In this document: one piece after another, positions 34,060 through 42,311 of the stretch
Numbering within the stretch: position 1 is the stretch's first letter
Layout of the letters: every line of letters starts with the position of its first letter
Assembly (NCBI RefSeq): GCF_002020135.1
Contig: NZ_MPZS01000001.1
Location: 682,001-746,000, forward strand
DNA: 64,000 bases
Direction: 5' to 3'
Source of the DNA: Thioclava marina
Lineage (GTDB): Bacteria; Pseudomonadota; Alphaproteobacteria; Rhodobacterales; Rhodobacteraceae
Notes under the pieces: model-generated
Seen by the model: only the letters and a program-made list of their open reading frames with translations
Database searches by the model: none
Told to the model about the DNA's origin: nothing
Made by a program: the position numbers and the translations under genes

Positions 34060-34229
34060 GACGGTTACTGCTCTTTCCGTGAAAGACCCTTTTCCAGTGG
34101 CCTATACCATTCCTGAGGGAGCTGGCTCTGCCGGGGTCCTGGCCTCGGTATCTGGCGCCCACCTGATTTATTCAGGTCTCCGGGAATTCTCGTCTACACG
34201 TCTGCTGCGGTTTCCGTCACCTTACCGTC
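34060..34229 (+). ncRNA. ssrS: 6S RNA
   Basis: A structured RNA of about 170 nt. The closing stem pairs GACGGT (34060-34065) with ACCGTC (34224-34229). A long irregular terminal arm is built on TATACC with GGTATC. A hairpin ACCTGA-TTTAT-TCAGGT sits on the 3' side of the large internal loop, a feature of alphaproteobacterial 6S RNA. It is followed at once by a strong terminator and a convergent sspA-like gene, the same layout reported for R. sphaeroides ssrS. 6S RNA binds the sigma-70 holoenzyme as a mimic of an open promoter and tunes transcription in stationary phase; in R. sphaeroides its loss gives a salt-stress defect. Confidence 0.82.
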
Positions 34230-34232
34230 AAT

Positions 34233-34264
34233 AAAAAGCCCCGCCGGATCCGGCGGGGCTTTTG
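34233..34264. terminator. Bidirectional terminator between ssrS and sspA
   Basis: GCCCCGCCGG-ATCC-type perfect palindrome (34238-34259) flanked by AAAAA on the left and TTTT on the right, so it works for the rightward 6S RNA and for the leftward sspA transcript. Confidence 0.92.
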
Positions 34265-34283
34265 CGTGAAAGGCGATGAAAGA

Positions 34284-34628
34284 TCAGCGTTTGAGCTGGA
34301 TCTGCTTGCGGCTGGTCGGCTGATCGACCGGAACCGGGATCGCCAGACGCTCGGCCGCCAGATCGGTCGGGATGCCGTCGCGCTTGCCGCCGCCGGAGCC
34401 GTCCTCATCCTCGGCCATGCGCATGATCGCGATCGCGAATTGCACGCCGGAGAAAACGATGGTGTTGAACACGATCAACAGCGCCATCGCGATATAACCG
34501 ATATCCGAGGTCAGGATCAGATGGCGCAGATTGCCGACATTGGCCCAGAGAAGCAGCCCGACAAAGGCGAGCGCAATGAAGAAGCCGATGATGACGTTCT
34601 TGATGTAGAGCCGGATCAGTTCAGGCAT
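34284..34628 (-). CDS. Salt-stress-type small membrane protein SspA-like
   Basis: A 114-residue inner-membrane protein with two or three hydrophobic segments: VIIGFFIALAFVGLLLWANV, IGYIAMALLIVFNTIVFSG and the end FAIAIMRMAE. A charged, Gly-rich cytoplasmic tail follows (EDEDGSGGGKRDGIPTDL). In R. sphaeroides the gene opposite ssrS encodes a putative salt-stress-induced membrane protein called SspA whose mRNA rises when 6S RNA is deleted; the same convergent position here is the main evidence, as I cannot align the two. ATG 34628 follows AGGAGGA at seven bases. Not related to the stringent starvation protein SspA. Confidence 0.75.
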   Translation of the reverse strand: MPELIRLYIKNVIIGFFIALAFVGLLLWANVGNLRHLILTSDIGYIAMALLIVFNTIVFSGVQFAIAIMRMAEDEDGSGGGKRDGIPTDLAAERLAIPVPVDQPTSRKQIQLKR

Positions 34629-34758
34629 GAATAGTCCTCCTGCTTGATCACAATCTAGCGCAGATTCGCCTGTTTCAAACAGGGTTTCTTGCCGCAACTG
34701 CGCAATCGGCGGGATTCGACCCGTGGCACAATGTCGCGAAGCGGCCGCCCTGCTGCGA

Positions 34759-35253
34759 TCAGAACGCTTCGGGGCGCAGCGCGCGGGCCATGTGATCGAG
34801 CACCGCGTTGACGAATTTCGGCTCTTTGCCTTCGGGGAAGAAGGCGCGCGCGACATCGACGAACTCGGTGATGACCACCTTGGGCGGGGTCGCGGGTGTG
34901 ACCAGCTCGGCGCCTGCCGCGCGGAAGAGCGCGCGCAGCACCGGGTCGATCCGGTCGATCGGCCATTTCGCCACCAACGCCTTGTCGGTCGCCTGGTCGA
35001 TCTTGGCCTGCCAGGTTACCGCATCGTCGATCAGACGGCGGAACAGGTTGGGATCGCCCTCGGCCATCTCCGTGCCGTCCTCATCGACCGCGCCGAAGCG
35101 GTGCGCCTCGAACTCCCGGCGCACCTTGTCGGCCCCCTGCCCGGCCGCTTCCATCTGAAACAGCGCCTGCACGGCATAGAGCCGCGAGGCAGATTTCATC
35201 TGCCGCTTTTCCTCGGTGGTCAGCTTGCGCGGTTTGGGGGCGTCTTCGGTCAT
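34759..35253 (-). CDS. nusB: Transcription antitermination factor NusB
   Basis: RNA-binding protein for rRNA antitermination with NusE. The 164-residue product has the all-helical NusB fold: SASRLYAVQALFQMEAAGQ (22-40), the central WPIDRIDPVLRALFRAAGAEL, and the closing FVDVARAFFPEGKEPKFVNAVLDHMAR. The N-terminal 20 residues are Lys/Glu-rich and longer than in E. coli. ATG 35253 overlaps the ribH stop (ATGA). The ribH-nusB order is common in Proteobacteria. The gene ends the leftward unit beginning at ribE. Confidence 0.95.
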   Translation of the reverse strand: MTEDAPKPRKLTTEEKRQMKSASRLYAVQALFQMEAAGQGADKVRREFEAHRFGAVDEDGTEMAEGDPNLFRRLIDDAVTWQAKIDQATDKALVAKWPIDRIDPVLRALFRAAGAELVTPATPPKVVITEFVDVARAFFPEGKEPKFVNAVLDHMARALRPEAF

Positions 35254-35795
35254 GCGTTCTTCGATCCGTCAGTTTCGCCGGCGATACGGAAGGATTCGGA
35301 AGGTTTGAATCCGATACCCTTCGTCCGGCGCGCCCATTTGCGCGACAATGAGATGAGATGCAAGGCCGCAGCCGCAGCCCCGCCGCCTTTGTTCTGCCCT
35401 TTCGGGTCCGCACGCACTTCGGCTTGCATATGGTTCTCGACCGTCAGGATGCCGTTGCCGATGCAGATCCCGTCGAGCCCCATCAGCGTCAGCGCCCGCG
35501 AGCTGTCATTGCAGACCGTATCGTAATGGGTGGTCTCGCCGCGGATCACGCAGCCAAGCGCAACGAACCCGTCATAATCGGCCATGCGCGCCGCCATCGC
35601 GATCGCAGTGGGCACTTCGAGCGCGCCCGGCACCTCGACGATATCGACCTTCGCCCCCGCATCCTCGGCGACGGCCTTCGCCCCGCTGACGAGATTGTCG
35701 GCGATCATCTTGTAATAGGGCGCAACCACGATCAGCAGGCGCGGCGCACTGTCGAATTTCGGCAGGTCGAGAATGTAATGCGAAGCTCCGGCCAT
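35250..35795 (-). CDS. ribH: 6,7-dimethyl-8-ribityllumazine synthase
   Basis: Condenses the dihydroxybutanone phosphate made by RibB with the pyrimidinedione from RibD to give lumazine. The 181-residue protein has IVVAPYYKMIADNLVSGAK, the substrate loop VPGALEVPTAI, the GCVIRGETTHYDTVCNDSSR block with its catalytic His, and a helical end. It is slightly longer than the usual 155 because of a C-terminal extension (RRTKGIGFKPSESFRIAGET). It lies three bases after the ribB stop and overlaps nusB by four bases. Confidence 0.95.
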   Translation of the reverse strand: MAGASHYILDLPKFDSAPRLLIVVAPYYKMIADNLVSGAKAVAEDAGAKVDIVEVPGALEVPTAIAMAARMADYDGFVALGCVIRGETTHYDTVCNDSSRALTLMGLDGICIGNGILTVENHMQAEVRADPKGQNKGGGAAAAALHLISLSRKWARRTKGIGFKPSESFRIAGETDGSKNA

Positions 35796-35798
35796 GTC

Positions 35799-36956
35799 TT
35801 ACTCCGTAATGGGGCGGGTGCCGACGATGCGCAGCCCGTAAGCGTCAAGGCCCACATATTTCGTCTGGGGCTTGTCGGTCAGAAGGATCAGGTCGTGCAG
35901 CCCCATCGAGGACAGGATCTGCGAGCCGAGCCCGATCTGCTTGATCGTGCGCGGGCCCTTCTCGTCCTCGCGCAGAAGCCGGTTCGACGGGTCACGGAAC
36001 AGGCAGACCAGCCCGCGCCCCTCGGAAGCGACGATCTCCATCGCGTGACGCACCTCATCGGGCGAACCCGGCCCGATCCCCAGCACGTCGTCGAGCACGT
36101 TGAGCGAATGGGTGCGCACCAGAACCGGCTCTGGCGTGGTGACGTCGCCCTTCACCAGCACGATGTGATCCACACCCTCGGCCTGATCGGTGAAAACGCG
36201 CATTTCCCACTCGCCGCCATGGGTCGAGGTGACCATCTGGCGCATGGTCTCGCGCACGAGATTGTCGTGGCGGCGACGATAGGCGATCAGGTCCGATATC
36301 GTCCCGATCTTCAGCCCGTGCTTTTTCCCGAATTCGATCAGCCCCGGCAGACGCAGCATGTGCCCGTCATCGCCCATGATCTCGCAGATCACGCCAGCCG
36401 GGGTCAGCCCCGCCAGACGCGCGACATCGACCGCAGCCTCGGTATGGCCGGCGCGCACCAGCACCCCCCCCTCGCGGGCACGCAGCGGGAAGATGTGACC
36501 GGGCGAGGCGATATCCTGCGGCCCCGTCGAAGGGTCAATCGCCACCTTGACCGTCTGCGCCCGGTCATGCGCGGAAATGCCGGTGGTGATGTTCTCGCGC
36601 GCCTCGATCGAGACGGTGAAGGCGGTCTCGTGGCGCATCGCGTTGGCGCGCACCATCGGCGCAAGGCCGAGCTGGTCGACGCGGTCTGCCGTCAGCGGCA
36701 GACAGATCAGCCCACGCCCATAGGTCGCCATGAAATTCACCGCCTCGGGCGTGCATTTCTCGGCCGGGATATAGAGGTCACCCTCGTTCTCCCGATCTTC
36801 GTGATCGACGAGGATCACCATGCGGCCCGCGCGAGCCTCTTCGATGATCTCCTCGGTCGAGGCGATCGCGCCGCGAAAGCTTTCCTCCACCGCGCCGGGC
36901 ACGTCGTGGGTGCCGGATTTATCGACCGGGGTCGGCGTCTTCGTTTCGGTCGTCAT
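35799..36956 (-). CDS. ribB: 3,4-dihydroxy-2-butanone-4-phosphate synthase with degenerate GTP cyclohydrolase II domain (RibBX type)
   Basis: Makes the four-carbon unit of riboflavin from ribulose 5-phosphate. Residues 25-230 of 385 are a complete RibB: VILVDHEDRENEGDLYIPAE, the RHETAFTVSIEA loop and AGHTEAAVDVARLAGL. The C-terminal 150 residues have a RibA fold (THSLNVLDDVLGIGPGS; LLTDKPQTKYVGLDAYGL), but the three zinc-binding cysteines of GTP cyclohydrolase II are missing (HSLNVLDDVLG instead of the Cys-containing block), so it should not make the pyrimidine precursor. A true ribA must be elsewhere. ATG 36956 overlaps the ribE stop (ATGA). Confidence 0.93.
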   Translation of the reverse strand: MTTETKTPTPVDKSGTHDVPGAVEESFRGAIASTEEIIEEARAGRMVILVDHEDRENEGDLYIPAEKCTPEAVNFMATYGRGLICLPLTADRVDQLGLAPMVRANAMRHETAFTVSIEARENITTGISAHDRAQTVKVAIDPSTGPQDIASPGHIFPLRAREGGVLVRAGHTEAAVDVARLAGLTPAGVICEIMGDDGHMLRLPGLIEFGKKHGLKIGTISDLIAYRRRHDNLVRETMRQMVTSTHGGEWEMRVFTDQAEGVDHIVLVKGDVTTPEPVLVRTHSLNVLDDVLGIGPGSPDEVRHAMEIVASEGRGLVCLFRDPSNRLLREDEKGPRTIKQIGLGSQILSSMGLHDLILLTDKPQTKYVGLDAYGLRIVGTRPITE

Positions 36957-37588
36957 GCATTCCACTCCTGCAAGCGCGCGACATAGCGCGCGAGCGTGTC
37001 GATCTCGAGATTGATCCGGTCGCCCACTTTCGCCTGCCCCCAGTTGGTGACCTGCTTGGTATGCGGGATGATGTTCACACCGAACGAGGCCCCGTCGACC
37101 TCGTTCACGGTCAGCGACGTCCCGTTGAGCGCGACCGACCCCTTCGGCGCGATATATTTCGCCAGCGCCTCGGGCGCGCGGAAGGTAAAGCGCGTGCTGT
37201 CGCCCTCATCCACCATCGCCACGATCTCGGCCACGCCGTCGACATGGCCCGAGACGATATGTCCGCCCAGCTCGTCGCCGACTTTCAGCGCGCGTTCGAG
37301 GTTGATCTTCTTGCCCACCTGCCAGCCGCCGGAATTGTCGTTGCCCCGCCCGCCGATATTCGTCTTGGCCACGCTCTCGGCCGAGATCTCCACGTCGAAC
37401 CAGTTCCTGGGCCCGGTCCGGGTCTCGGTGCCGGTGGCGATCACGGTAAGGCAGCAGCCGTCGCAGGCGATCGAAGCGCCCAGATCGATCCCCGCCACAT
37501 CATAGTCGGTGCCGATGCGTGCGCGCAGATCGCCGCGCTGCTCCAGCTCCAGCACCTCTCCTATATCGGTCACGATCCCGGTGAACAT
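36953..37588 (-). CDS. ribE: Riboflavin synthase, alpha chain
   Basis: Dismutates two lumazines to riboflavin. The 211-residue product has two lumazine-binding repeats: MFTGIVTDIGEVLELEQRG, GASIACDGCCLTVIATG with the conserved Cys-rich turn, then GHIVSGHVDGVAEIV and GSVALNGTSLTVNEVDG in the second half. ATG 37588 (MFTG) is the family start; a GTG just upstream at 37591 is rejected. It is the first gene of ribE-ribB-ribH-nusB. No FMN riboswitch consensus is visible in the 200-base leader. Confidence 0.95.
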   Translation of the reverse strand: MFTGIVTDIGEVLELEQRGDLRARIGTDYDVAGIDLGASIACDGCCLTVIATGTETRTGPRNWFDVEISAESVAKTNIGGRGNDNSGGWQVGKKINLERALKVGDELGGHIVSGHVDGVAEIVAMVDEGDSTRFTFRAPEALAKYIAPKGSVALNGTSLTVNEVDGASFGVNIIPHTKQVTNWGQAKVGDRINLEIDTLARYVARLQEWNA

Positions 37589-37795
37589 CACATATCCTCA
37601 CAGATTTCGGACCCTAGCTAGCCCGCGTGACGCCCCTTCGCAAGAGACGAGCCCCGCACAATCCCTGCGCCCCTTGACCGCATTCGCGCGCCTGCGCCGC
37701 AAATTCGCCGCATCCAAAAGGGAAAATGGCACAAATTCCGTGACTTCGCGCCCCGCTTGCGCGATCACGGACGAAAGGCAAGGACCGCAACCGCG
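37589..37795. other. Divergent gap between ribE and kpsS
   Basis: About 207 bases carrying promoters for the leftward rib unit and the rightward capsule unit. I see no FMN riboswitch core motifs on either strand and no convincing sigma-70 pair. Confidence 0.4.
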
Positions 37796-39082
37796 ATGAG
37801 ACGTTTCGAGACACGCCATTTCCTGATGCTGCAAGGGCCGCACGGGCCCTTCTTCCATCAGCTCGGCGCGATGTTGCGCTCTGCCGGGGCGAGCGTCTGG
37901 CGCGTGGGCTTCAATCGCGGCGACGAAGCCTTCTGGTTCCATCGCCCCTCCTTCCTGCGCTTCGACGAGGCGCCCGAGGCCTGGCCCCACCGGCTGCGCG
38001 CGCTCATCGCCGAGAAGGAGATCACCGATCTCGTGCTCTATGGCGACACCCGCCCGATCCATGCTCAGGCGATCGAAATCGGGCGCGAGCTGGGCCTGTG
38101 CATCCACGTCTTCGAGGAAGGTTACCTGCGCCCCTATTGGGTCACCTATGAGCGCGGCGGATCGAACGGCCATTCGCGCCTGATGGAGACGAGCGTGGCG
38201 CAGATGCGCGCGGCGCTGGCACAATCCGAGATCGAGTTCCCCGATGCGCCGCCGCGCTGGGGCGACATGCGCCACCACGTCTTCTATGGCGCCCTCTACC
38301 ATTTCCTCGTGATGGCCCGGCCCGGCCCCTATCGTCATTTCCGGCCGCATCGCGACATCACCGTGTTTCAGGAGTTCCGCCTCTGGCTGCGCCGGTTGCT
38401 GCTGATGCCGCTGCACATGTTCGAACGCAAGGTTGCGACCCGGCGTATCCGGCGAGGCGGTTTTCCCTATCATCTCGTGCTGTTGCAGCTCGAACATGAT
38501 GCAAGCTTCCGGATGCACTCCCCCTTTGCCAGCCAGACGGAGTTCATCGATCTCGTGATGGAGGGCTTCGCGCACGGCGCTCCGCGCCATCACCACCTCG
38601 TCTTCAAGGCTCACCCACTCGAAGATGGCCGCGCGCCGATCCGCGAGACGATCCGGCTTGCGGCCGACCGGCACGGGCTCGCAAACCGGGTGCATTTCGT
38701 TCGCGGCGGCAAGCTCGCGGGGCTTTTGTCGCAGGCGCGCTCGGCGGTGACGGTCAATTCCACCGCCGCCCAGCAGGCGCTCTGGCGGGGATTGCCTCTC
38801 AAGGCGCTGGGGCGGGCGATCTTCGACAAGCCCGAGTTCACTTCTTCCCAGGGGCTCGAGGAGTTCTTCGCCAGTCCCGCGCGCCCGGACAGCCGCGCCT
38901 ATCGCGATTATCGTCATTACCTGCTCGAGACGAGCCAGGTTCCGGGCGGTTTCTACGCAGCGCGCGGGCGGCGTGCGCTCCTGCGGCAAGTGGTCGACAT
39001 GATGCTCGCTCCCGAAGATCCCTACGATGCCCTGACCGCAGGCAACGCGGCCCCGCGGCAACAGTTGCGGGTAGTTCGATAA
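37796..39082 (+). CDS. kpsS: Capsule polysaccharide Kdo transferase/export protein, KpsS-like
   Basis: KpsS-type glycosyltransferase that, with KpsC, builds the poly-Kdo linker on lysophosphatidylglycerol for export of group 2 capsules. The 428-residue protein begins FLMLQGPHGPFFHQLGAML, has FEEGYLRPYWVTYERGG (about 112-128), HLVFKAHPLEDGR and a late TVNSTAAQQALWRGLPLKALG, the nucleotide-sugar-binding block of this family. It is peripheral to the inner membrane. ATG 37796 lacks a close ribosome site; a TTG further upstream is possible. First of three rightward genes with an export lipoprotein and KpsC. Confidence 0.88.
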   Translation: MRRFETRHFLMLQGPHGPFFHQLGAMLRSAGASVWRVGFNRGDEAFWFHRPSFLRFDEAPEAWPHRLRALIAEKEITDLVLYGDTRPIHAQAIEIGRELGLCIHVFEEGYLRPYWVTYERGGSNGHSRLMETSVAQMRAALAQSEIEFPDAPPRWGDMRHHVFYGALYHFLVMARPGPYRHFRPHRDITVFQEFRLWLRRLLLMPLHMFERKVATRRIRRGGFPYHLVLLQLEHDASFRMHSPFASQTEFIDLVMEGFAHGAPRHHHLVFKAHPLEDGRAPIRETIRLAADRHGLANRVHFVRGGKLAGLLSQARSAVTVNSTAAQQALWRGLPLKALGRAIFDKPEFTSSQGLEEFFASPARPDSRAYRDYRHYLLETSQVPGGFYAARGRRALLRQVVDMMLAPEDPYDALTAGNAAPRQQLRVVR

Positions 39083-39162
39083 TTTTGCTCGTTTTTTTTC
39101 CGGCATTTCGGTAGCTTGGTCGCAAAACAACAAGGCAGCATCCCGAACGAGGAGCTCGAGCA

Positions 39163-40293
39163 GTGAAAATCGTTACGACCCGCAGGGCCCTCTTAACGGG
39201 CCTTTCCGCGACTCTGTTGACTGCATCTTGTGGTCTGCCTCGTCCCGGCCCCAACAAACGCGAGATCTTTGCCGGCTCCGTGATGCGTCAGGGCGATGCT
39301 TTCGTCGTCAAGGTCAATGACTTCGTAACCCGTGAAACCGCCGTGCAACCCGCGCTCGGCTTCTCCTCGAAATTCCTCAATGCGGGCCAGCTCGGCTCCG
39401 ACACGATCCGTCCGGGCGACACGCTCTCGCTGACGATCTGGGAAAACGTCGATGACGGGCTTCTGGCCAACAAGGGCGCGAACGCCACCCAGCTACAGCA
39501 GGTGCAGGTCGATGGCGCGGGCTATATTTTCGTGCCCTATGCAGGCCGCATCAAAGCCGCGGGCAACACGCCTGACGGGCTGCGCCGGGTCATCACCTCG
39601 AAGCTCGACGCCCAGACCCCGGACCCGCAGGTTCTGGTCAACCGCGTCGCGGGCGATGGCGCGACGGTCTCGATCATGGGCGCGATCAACGGCCAGGGCG
39701 TCTACCCGATCGAGCGCCCCACCCGCACCCTCTCGGCGATGATCGCCAAGGCGGGCGGTGTGTCGATCCCCGCCGAAGTCGCGAGGATCATCGTCAAGCG
39801 TGGCACGCAGTCGGAATCGGTCTGGCTCAAGGATCTCTACGACAATCCGAAGATGGATATCGCCCTGCGCAACAACGACGTGATCCTCGTCGAGAAGGAT
39901 CAGCGCGCCTTCACCTCGCTCGGCGCCACCGGCGCGCAGGCGCGCGTACCCTTCGAGACGCAAACGCTCTCGGCGCTCGAAGCGATCGCCACCGTGGGCG
40001 GCCTACAATCGAACCTCGCCGACCCGACCGGCGTCTTCGTCTTCCGCAACGAGCCTGCGGAGATCGCGATGAAGGTGCTTGGCCGGACCGATCTCGTCGG
40101 CGATCAACGCATGATCTACGTGCTCGACCTGACCGAGCCCAACGGCATGTTCCTCGCCCGCGATTTCGCGATCCGCGACGGCGACACGGTCTATGTCACC
40201 GAGGCGCCCTTCGTTCAGTGGCAAAAGACGCTCTCGGCCCTGACCGCGCCGCTCGGTACCGCGAACACGCTCAACAATCTCGCCGGGAACTGA
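39163..40293 (+). CDS. Polysaccharide export outer-membrane lipoprotein, Wza/KpsD-like
   Basis: Lipoprotein of the outer-membrane polyscaccharide export family, 376 residues. The signal ends in the lipobox LTASC with C23, placing it in the outer membrane. A Poly_export domain (IRPGDTLSLTIWENVDDGLL; GAGYIFVPYAGRIKAAGNTP) is followed by SLBB-type repeats (VSIMGAINGQGVYPIERPTRTL, SALEAIATVGGLQSNLADPT). The start is GTG 39163 with GAGGAG eight bases upstream. It forms the pore or periplasmic channel for capsule. Its stop overlaps the KpsC start, so translation is coupled. Confidence 0.9.
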   Translation: MKIVTTRRALLTGLSATLLTASCGLPRPGPNKREIFAGSVMRQGDAFVVKVNDFVTRETAVQPALGFSSKFLNAGQLGSDTIRPGDTLSLTIWENVDDGLLANKGANATQLQQVQVDGAGYIFVPYAGRIKAAGNTPDGLRRVITSKLDAQTPDPQVLVNRVAGDGATVSIMGAINGQGVYPIERPTRTLSAMIAKAGGVSIPAEVARIIVKRGTQSESVWLKDLYDNPKMDIALRNNDVILVEKDQRAFTSLGATGAQARVPFETQTLSALEAIATVGGLQSNLADPTGVFVFRNEPAEIAMKVLGRTDLVGDQRMIYVLDLTEPNGMFLARDFAIRDGDTVYVTEAPFVQWQKTLSALTAPLGTANTLNNLAGN

Positions 40294-42311
40294 TGGCGAC
40301 ACCGCAGGATCTGAAAGCCGCCGGGGCCATCCCCCGGCGGCTTTTTTTCTACAACGGCGGCGTGTTGCGCCAGCGGCGCCTGCGCGCGATCCTGAACGCG
40401 GCAGGCCACGAGCCGCGCCTTGGCTGGCCCGGGCCGGAAGATGGCGTGATGGTCTGGGGCCGTTCACCCTATGCCGCGCGCGGCGAAAGGGTGGCAGCAA
40501 GGCACGGTCTTCCGCTGATCCGTCTTGAGGATGCCTTTCTGCGCTCGGTCCATCCGGGCCGCACGGGAGATCCGCCGCTAGGCCTGCTGATTGACCCGTT
40601 GGGGGTGCATTTCGACAGCGCCCAGCCCTCGATGATCGAGCGGATGCTCGCCACCGAGCGCCTGGACGATCACGCGGTACTTGCGCGCGCCCGCGACGGG
40701 ATCGCCCGCCTCCGCGCAGCCCACTTGTCGAAATACAACGATTTCGACCCGACCCTGCCAGTACCCGAACCCGGCTATGTGCTGGTGATCGACCAGATAC
40801 GGGGAGATGCCTCGATCACCCATGGCGGCGCGAATGAGGCCATATTCCGCGAGATGCTCGCCTATGCCCGCATCGAGAATCCCGGCGCGCGGATCGTGAT
40901 CAAGACCCATCCCGAGACACACGCGGGCCACCGTCCCGGCCATTACGGTCGCGGCGATTGCGACGCCAATACCGAGATTCTCGACGCCCCGGTTTCCCCT
41001 TGGGCGCTGCTCGAAGGCGCGATCGCGGTCTATACCGTCTCGTCCTTGATGGGCTACGAGGCGATCCTCGCAGGCCACAAGCCGCGCGTCTTCGGCCAGC
41101 CCTTCTATACCAGCTGGGGGCTGACGCAGGACGAAAACCCCGTGCCGCGCCGCGAACGCAAGCTGACCCGCGCGCAGATCTTCGCCGTCTCCCATATCCT
41201 CGCGCCCACCTGGTTCGATCCCTGTCGCGGTCGGCTGTGCAGTTTCGAGGAGGCCGTCGATCAGCTTGAGGCCGAGACCCGCACGTTCCGCGAGGATCGG
41301 CTGGGCTATGTCGCGGGCGGCATGTCACTATGGAAACGCCCGCATCTGCGCCGTATTTTCGGACGTCACGGCCCGCTGCGGTTTTCCGAAACGCCGGATC
41401 CTGCGCGCCCGTTCCTCTATTGGGCTTCTCGGATCACGCCCGAAGTCGAAAAAAACAATCCGATCCGTGTCGAAGACGGTTTCCTGCGCTCGCGCGGATT
41501 GGGGGCCGAACTTGTCCCGCCGCTTTCGCTCGTCACAGATCGTCAGGGGATCTATTACGACCCAAGGCGTCCCTCCGATCTCGAGGCGCTGATTTCGCAA
41601 GAAATGCCCCCCGGCGGGCGGTTGCGGGCCGAACGGCTGATCGCGCAGCTCACCGAGGCGCGGCTGACGAAATACAATCTCGGCGGCGCGCCGCCGGGCT
41701 TGCCGGAAGGCCACCGCATCCTGGTCCCCGGACAGGTCGAAGACGATGCCTCGATCCGATGGGGTGCCGGTGAGACTTGCACAAACGCAATGCTTCTGGC
41801 GCGTGTACGGGAGGATAACCCCGATGCAATTATCATCTTCAAACCTCACCCCGATGTGGAGGCCGGTCTGCGCCCCGGTGCAATTTCGGATGAGGACGCG
41901 CTGCGCTTTGCTGATCTGATCCTGCGCGACGCGGATACGGCCTCCCTGATCGCAGCGGTCGACGAGGTCTGGACGATAACCTCGGGCCTGGGTTTCGAGG
42001 CGCTGTTGCGCGGCAAGAAGGTCACCACGCTCGGCGCACCTTTCTACGCGGGTTGGGGGCTGACGCGCGATCTCGGCCCGGCACCGCAGAGACGCACCAC
42101 GCGCCCCGACCTTTTGCAACTCGCGCATGCCGCGCTGATCGCCTATCCGCGCTATTTCGATCCGGCCAGCGGGTTGCCCTGCCCTCCCGAGGTCGCGCTC
42201 GACAGACTCGCCAACGGCCCGGCGCCGAACCGCGGGCCGCTCAACCGTGCCGGGTCAAAGCTCCAAGGCGTTTTCGCGTCTTACGCGTGGCTATGGCGAC
42301 GCCAGCGGTGA
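40293..42311 (+). CDS. kpsC: Capsule polysaccharide Kdo transferase, KpsC-like (duplicated domains)
   Basis: Dual-domain beta-Kdo transferase of 672 residues. Two repeats are visible: one around residues 15-330 (ASITHGGANEAIF; YTVSSLMGYEAILAGHKPRV; FGQPFYTSWGLT) and one around 345-650 (ASIRWGAGETCTNAML; ITSGLGFEALLRGKKVTT; LGAPFYAGWGLT). Each ends in the family's F-Y-x-x-W-G-L-T block. KpsC adds alternating Kdo residues to a phosphatidylglycerol primer together with KpsS. ATG 40293 overlaps the lipoprotein stop (TGATG). The last 31 bases overlap the 3' end of ribD on the other strand. No kpsE/M/T exporter genes are in the window. Confidence 0.92.
   Translation: MATPQDLKAAGAIPRRLFFYNGGVLRQRRLRAILNAAGHEPRLGWPGPEDGVMVWGRSPYAARGERVAARHGLPLIRLEDAFLRSVHPGRTGDPPLGLLIDPLGVHFDSAQPSMIERMLATERLDDHAVLARARDGIARLRAAHLSKYNDFDPTLPVPEPGYVLVIDQIRGDASITHGGANEAIFREMLAYARIENPGARIVIKTHPETHAGHRPGHYGRGDCDANTEILDAPVSPWALLEGAIAVYTVSSLMGYEAILAGHKPRVFGQPFYTSWGLTQDENPVPRRERKLTRAQIFAVSHILAPTWFDPCRGRLCSFEEAVDQLEAETRTFREDRLGYVAGGMSLWKRPHLRRIFGRHGPLRFSETPDPARPFLYWASRITPEVEKNNPIRVEDGFLRSRGLGAELVPPLSLVTDRQGIYYDPRRPSDLEALISQEMPPGGRLRAERLIAQLTEARLTKYNLGGAPPGLPEGHRILVPGQVEDDASIRWGAGETCTNAMLLARVREDNPDAIIIFKPHPDVEAGLRPGAISDEDALRFADLILRDADTASLIAAVDEVWTITSGLGFEALLRGKKVTTLGAPFYAGWGLTRDLGPAPQRRTTRPDLLQLAHAALIAYPRYFDPASGLPCPPEVALDRLANGPAPNRGPLNRAGSKLQGVFASYAWLWRRQR

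Noticed and set aside
33974-34234. 86-codon + frame covering the 6S RNA
   Set aside because: Overlaps the structured RNA and its promoter; no Shine-Dalgarno or homology.
37589-37795. FMN riboswitch before ribE
   Set aside because: Conserved core segments of the RFN element are not present on either strand.
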